DNA of 52,101 bases from Ramazzottius varieornatus. Its lineage: Eukaryota > Tardigrada > Eutardigrada > Parachela > Ramazzottiidae. Both the position numbers and the translations under genes were made by a program. The DNA lies in the NCBI GenBank assembly GCA_001949185.1, contig BDGG01000001.1, positions 7,948,594 through 8,000,694 on the forward strand, given 5' to 3'. Below, piece after piece: positions 46,760 through 52,101 of this stretch. Each line of letters begins with the position of its first letter. The stretch's first letter is position 1. A model generated the notes under the pieces. It saw only the letters and a program-made list of their open reading frames with translations, searched no databases and was not told the DNA's origin.

Positions 46760-47070
46760 TCATGCAGGACCCATGGAACTGTCCAGACGGAAGAGCAGCG
46801 ATGAGCATACAGGAAATCTGGGAGACAGAGGCAGTTCTTTAGGAGGAAGAGGGCCTGGTGAGCAAACCACAGGGTAAGCTTTGCTTGCACCAACTTCATC
46901 TCACTTGTTTCCGCTCCGATCGCTTCCTCCAGACCCTCTTCAACGGCGCTCCCAGCAGGCCCGGGTCGTTCCTATCGGGGGAAAGGATACCAGGAGAGAC
47001 TGCTGCCTCTTTACTTGCTTGACGTTCTTGCATTTCACACTTGGACGAATTCAGCTACAACCCCAACTAA
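46760..47070 (-). pseudogene. LINE reverse transcriptase fragment, copy B
   Basis: Nucleotides here align with 51650-51930 of the minus-strand LINE at the right edge, sharing AGGGCCTGGTGAGCAAAC, CACCAACTTCATCTCACTTG and GCTTCCTCCAGACCCTCTTC or close variants. It corresponds to the region after the catalytic YLD-x block. No intact frame remains. Confidence 0.65.
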
Positions 47071-47079
47071 CTTAGGATG

Positions 47080-50000
47080 ACTCAGGAGAACTTCAGATAA
47101 TTTCCGACAAGTATTAAGATCTCGGTGAAAAAGCAGATGATCCCCCTGAAACTGACCGGTGTTTGAAATCAGTTGACATACCTACTAGTGCGCGTTTGTC
47201 CCGTTACTGTCAGCGCATCGAATAACTACCGTCTACAGGATGAACTTCGAGTGAGCTGGCAGGTTGAACAATATCAACCGCCTGAAACCGTCTTGTCCGT
47301 GGAATGGATCTGGCCCAATGTCCATTGATACTTCGGTATGGCTCTCTGACTATTGACCTGGTGCTGCCTTCCTTGCTACGTTCTTCTTTTTCGCCTTTCT
47401 GGGCTTTCTGAGAAGAATTGAAAGAATTGACAGTATCTTCCAAAAGAAGCAACACGATATTGATGAATAGCAAAAATTATAAAGTCTGACGCTGCTTTCT
47501 TTTCTCTCTAGTGGCATTTGCGTCATTTTGCGTGGACTGCAGCATGAGTCCAGTACTCATCCTTCCTACACACAATTCCATATAACGTCATATAGACGAT
47601 GCGAGACGGACTGCGTACTCTTCGTTATAGTTAGGGTAATGGATCTTATAGGCGACAACGGACGTCGTGTGATCCCCGGATAAGAATAATTCCTCGTATC
47701 TTTCCCAACCACCTTGCTCTTTTACCATCGACCACTATTGTACATGGCCCGAACTGCGTCACCTGAAACGGGGAACGGAATTGAAATAGATATCGATACA
47801 TACATGGTTTAATACGAGCAACTTGATGACAGCACACAAACGACGTTAGATAGCGCTTACGACTCTTGAAACGCTTCCCAAAATCCTCGATATTGAGAGC
47901 CATGTTTGATCCTCTGAGAACGCATCAGAAGGAATGTGCAGTTTGCAAGAGACAAAAGTAAAGCAAAGATTAGAAAACCGATGAAATGCACCGTGGCACC
48001 GCTATGAGGATTACCTTGAAAATCTGATCGTGCTAACGTCGTCAGAGTAACAATACTGAAATTGCGATATGTGCATGGTTTTCAGACCAGCAGATTAGCG
48101 ATTAACTGGTCAAGGGTGGCAAAGTTGTCGGGTGGCGATTCGGCTAGGGTGTCAAAATTTACCAAGCCTTGCTCTAATTGCGGTACTATAGTATGCTTCC
48201 TACTTCCCAGCGCAGTCTCTGCAATGAAGAGCCAAAGCTTCACCCGTAAATTTGTACAGCACAGCGCAGCATGCAGCAGGAAGCCAAAAACTGTCGCGCA
48301 GATACACGTACCGAAACCTAACAAACAATTGGAACTTTTGAGTATTCAAACTTCAGGTATCTGAATTTTGCCGGACTGTAGGGCCAGGTTTTCCAGGTAG
48401 ACTACCGAGTTTGCTGACAGAACTATAGAATTTGTCAGTACATCAGCGCGCAGCGCAGTTGTAACAGGTCAATATTGCAGTTTTCAGTTTTCAAAAGATC
48501 TGTTAGCCTACTGTTCAAAGCCCGGTTTCTTAAGGTTTGTTCTAAATTTGCCCGTAAGGCTGTCAGCTCGTAGTCGACCTATTGCAAAGTACACTACAGT
48601 GGCGAGGTTCCCGATACTGAAAACAAATGACGGTACATCTGACCGCAAGAGGTCGAGCTATGAATTAACGGGAGCTACATGTACACATTTTGACCCGGTG
48701 AAGTTTGATTTCCATTTCTGGTTAAGGAATTCCCGCAATTTTAGAATTTCATCTCATTTCATTCGTTACACTACGAGTGCTGTACGGAACAGTGTACCGT
48801 TGACTAATTATATCTTGCTCCGTGAAATACTAAGGTGCCGGAAGCCGAAGTTAGATCTAAAATGTCTTGAGTGATCGAGAGACAGCAGGTTAACCAAAAG
48901 CGCGAAACAAGAATGGCGACAGTTGATACACAAACCAAACATGATTAGGAGTCTGTCAGATAGCGGTGACTTAAATAGATTTCCGCTGGCAACCATTAAT
49001 CGTCGAAAAAACTCATTATTTAGAGAAAAGCGATTCGCCTGGCTTCTGACCACATGCATTGTGGGTTTGGTCAGGCTTGGAAGATGAGTTCTTGAACGGA
49101 AGGTAGAAGCGGGGCGCGTGAAAGTTTAGCTTTTCGTTCCTTAGATGGACATTGGATGTCGACGGCCGCTCTGTCTCTACAGATGGTTCTGCCGTTAGAA
49201 GGCGTATCTCGTCCGCGGACTCGATATCGTAAGCTGGCAACTGCGATCTTTCTCTGTAAAGCCTTGAAGAAGGTCTAAAATGCAGCGTAAGTTACTGTGC
49301 TACCTCCAAGATTTTAGGAAGTCACTTGCCAGCCCCATACATCAGTTCCCGTGTGATCGCGGTTAGATCAGTAGCACCCAGGAATTATTTTATGGGTCTG
49401 TCGCAATTTCCAGAATCACACGGAGCTTGCTTCTGTGGTTCTACATCCCTAGAACTGCTGAAGAGATGTTCAGCTACAGCTCAAATCTTTCGCTCCTGGG
49501 AAAAAATCTTTGTTTCTCGGTATAACTATCTCTCATCAATGTCTTTCCTATTCCAAGATTGCATTCGAACCCTATACTGCCCGAGTATCTAACTCAAATA
49601 GTTCGGCGCGAACACATTTCGGGAAGCAAAACTCTTTCTCTAAGACAAAAAATAGTCTTCCCGCAACACCAAGCTGCCGGAAGACCATAAATTTTTCTTC
49701 CGTGCTACGGCGAGAAAAAAATGTCGTCCTGCGCTCTACTAGACACAACCACGATCGGATGAGCCTTTTTCTGGGACGCTCCTTGCAACTTCCCTAAGAA
49801 TTTTTTGGCCGAAAGCAACCTAGGGGGATGGTTCTAGACGTAACGGGTAATCTGAGAGGAACTTTCGTCTGGTAGGAGGTACAATTTTTTCGAAAAAATG
49901 ATGTTAGCCTTGCGTGACCACACTAGTGCAAAGAACTGGGATCAAGAAAAACTGTAGTAACCAGAGAATGCCAATTGATCATGAGGGAGTCTTTCGAATA

Positions 50001-50550
50001 AAGTGGTGGTACTGAAAGCCTTTGCCTGTGTGGTATCGGTGAGTAGGGTCTCCAGACTTCTATTCGTTTCGCAATCATGCGAGACCTTTGAAGTATGGTG
50101 AGTCCGGCTTACAAGGGATGGGTTTGGATGGAAGGGATGCGACACGGGAAAGGTGGTGGCGTCGCAGTCTTCTGTGTGCGCCAGCTTATTGTGTTAGCAA
50201 CGTTTTGGCTATTTTTACTCTCGTGACCGACGCGAGCGAGCCACGTTAATTTACTACGATACCACAAGGTATCTTCCTACTACTAGAGGATTCACAGTTT
50301 TCTGCTTTTTCTGCGGCAGACTCTTGCGTGTCGCCGATTTGTGGTTTTTGACGTGGTAAAATTCTGTCTGGCTATGTCTTAAGCCAAGATTTCTCAGAGT
50401 CAATCCAAATCGGCCGTTCAAAGGCGCGTTCGTCGGCCTCTCATCACTTGTTATTTGTGAATTTTTCACTGGTCTGATTCCTGTTTGAAGTCGTTACTGG
50501 AAAGACGATATTCTGTTCTCGAAAAGCGAGAAGATAGCGAAACAAAAAAA
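47080..50550. other. Stretch with no secure gene
   Basis: Short frames only. The best is a minus ATG-led frame at 47646-47903 (MALNIEDFGKRFKSRKRYLT at its start, 85 codons), with an acceptor-like TTTCAG in its middle and no recognisable domain. A 48082-48324 minus frame is hydrophobic but lacks an ATG. Confidence 0.3.
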
Positions 50551-50557
50551 CAAGCAA

Positions 50558-52101
50558 CTACACATGGACAGACTTCCCATTCTTTACATCTAAAACGAAA
50601 ACCAACTCATCCAGACCCTTGGTATCTTGTAAGGTGGAGAAAACGGAATAAGGATTCGCACGCTGTATATTTATTGACACTCTCTGCTTAACGAAAGTAA
50701 AGGACCTTGACTCGCCCGTTACTTCCATCGTGTTTCTTCCGATCGCCTCAAACAGCTTCGTCGCGCAAGGTCTATGACCCAAGGGGCTCCATACCAACAA
50801 AGCAGAACAGAAACTAACTTCCGATATCTCGATACTTGGAAATCTTTCTCTTTTCGGCAGCATCAACAGCTGATCCGGCTTCCATAGCGACATGGCGAAG
50901 TTGGTCAGGGTATCGACGACTCCCACGTCCCACACGAGCTCTTTACCGTTCTTCCAAGGAACTTGCGTCATGCCATCTGGACGTCTCTTGTTCTTCCGGA
51001 AGATCCCTGGAGGATCGAGGATGGCAGAAATCTGGGCTAATGTCAATGCACGTTTGAGCGACTCATTAAGGGCGCTGTGTCGGCTGTAACGACCACCACT
51101 AAAGCTGCAACTCAAACCGTGCTGACCGTATCCATCCACATTAGCTCCGCAGCGACACTTGTGAGCACGGCTCAGCTTGGCGCCCAACCGGAGACCAACG
51201 CCGATTCGACTGGAGTTGCTATCCAGCAGGCTATCCAACGGAAGCGAGGGCAGTGCTTGATGCCAGGAACCAGAGTTACTATCTGAGACTGCAATAAGTC
51301 TCGCTATATGGTTGTCCGAAGCGGTATAACGAGGTTCCCGTGGACATTCTTGAGAAGAGGCCTGTCCCAGGCTATCTGTTGGTGGCGCAGTTCAGAGACA
51401 GGGGCTTCCGCTATGGTGAGAAGGCTTCACTTGGAAACGGCGAGGTACACCTATTGTCCAAATCAGCTTCAGGAAGGATGTCGAAGACCAGTTGATGCAC
51501 GGAGTGGATCAATGCCAAAAAGGCAGGAAGTCTTCCGTACGACGAATGCCTAATCCACCTAGACCGAAGGGAAGTGTTGCTTGTCGCCATAGACCAGATG
51601 TCAATTCGTCGTTAGCACATTTCTCCAGACTTGCCCGTACCACCTCGTCGAACTCTGTAAGCAACCACGTAATCTTCCAGACAGGAGAATGTACAGGAGC
51701 TTGGGAACGCAAAGGCAGTTTTCGAGCACGAAGAGGGCCTGGTGAGCAAACAACAAGTTAAGGTTCGTGCGCACCAGCTTCATCTTACTTGTTTTCGCGC
51801 GAATGGCTTCCTCCAGGCCCTCTTCCATCAGTGGTGCACCTAGCAAACTCAGATCTTTCCTGGAGGGGAACTGTATACCGGGACAGGCAACCGCCACCAC
51901 TTCTCGGCATGCCTGACGTTCGTCGAGCGAACCTCCAAAGGCGAATAGCTCACATCTGGTTAGGTTCAGCTCAAGTCCCAGCTTCCTTTCCTCTTCCACC
52001 ACGACCTGCGAATCAGACAAAACACGACCAGTCTTACCGCCGATGGTTCCGTTGTCGAGGTACCAAACTTTCAACGTGACTCGAGACTCTTCGTGAGGCT
52101 T
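50558..52101 (-). pseudogene. LINE reverse transcriptase and C-terminal region, copy C (runs off the edge)
   Basis: Read on the minus strand from the right edge: WYLDNGTIGGKTGRVLSDSQ (polymerase motif C, where YLDD is usual), LGLELNLTRCELFAFGG (motif D), then in another frame SLEKCANDELTSGLWRQATL and LGGLGIRRTEDF. From 51238 the long open frame (226 codons) reads GLRLGAKLSRAHKCRCGANV with a C-x-C...H-x-x-SC zinc motif (GQHGLSCSFSGGRYSRH), then PWKNGKELVWDVGVVDTL. It encodes the polymerase that copies LINE RNA at the target. The 3' part is well kept, but at least two frame changes separate it from the catalytic block, and the second catalytic Asp of the YLDD motif reads Asn. Confidence 0.82.

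Noticed and set aside
1-52101. Reassigned genetic code to explain in-frame stops
   Set aside because: TAA, TAG and TGA all end well-formed frames here (for example TAA at 41810, TAG at 2146, TGA at 9650), and internal stops of all kinds occur mainly in transposon remnants, so ordinary decay is simpler.
1-52101. CRISPR arrays, tRNA and rRNA genes
   Set aside because: No regularly spaced direct repeats with unique spacers, no cloverleaf with GGTTCGAATCC-type arms and no rRNA core sequences were seen by eye. A covariance-model search would be decisive for small RNAs.

Overview
This window looks like nuclear DNA from an invertebrate animal. Supported genes have short GT-AG introns (58 to about 145 bases), signal-peptide or signal-anchor first exons, AATAAA signals, and typically animal families: SUEL lectins, a FUT8-like fucosyltransferase, a GT11 alpha-1,2-fucosyltransferase-like gene and a CASD1-like SGNH domain. 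The phylum cannot be fixed from sequence alone. There are no bacterial operons, and I see no tRNA, rRNA or CRISPR array. One 50-base N gap lies between poly-G runs at 14123-14172.

Layout. 1.2-4.3 kb: a two-exon DXD-motif glycosyltransferase (GT32/A4GALT-like), then two tandem secreted SUEL-lectin genes, the first broken by an in-frame stop. 4.5-4.9 kb: a minus-strand PIF1/Helitron helicase remnant ending in a hairpin-CTAG terminus. 7-10.4 kb: foldback elements, a partial CASD1-like exon and a LINE reverse-transcriptase scrap. 12.6-13.3 kb: a possible pogo-like transposase remnant. 17.7-19.3 kb: a GT11 gene whose anchor and N-terminal catalytic half can be read but whose C-terminal half is broken by three frameshifts and a stop. 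20.1-24.2 kb: a decayed Helitron (Rep plus helicase), a hAT remnant and a small two-exon ORF. 24.7-27.5 kb: a DIRS-like retroelement followed by a MITE with 62-base inverted ends, then a MULE/ZSWIM-type transposase remnant. 29.3-32.3 kb: a Ty3-like pol scrap and a TIR-bounded pogo/Tigger-like transposon. 32.9-37.2 kb: three LINE pieces. 40.5-41.8 kb: an intact two-exon FUT8-like (GT23) gene. 43.8-45.3 kb: a very large inverted repeat with 522-base arms. 46.5-52.1 kb: a second Helitron-type terminus and two minus-strand LINE copies.

The recognisable host-type genes are all concerned with glycans: three transferases, two galactose/rhamnose-type lectins and one sialate-O-acetyltransferase-like domain, scattered among transposons. 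The transferases would act in the Golgi and the lectins would be secreted. Whether they form a functional cluster is inference. Several frameshifts fall in homopolymer or dinucleotide tracts, so some apparent pseudogenes could be assembly errors. The FUT8-like and GT32-like genes read cleanly.
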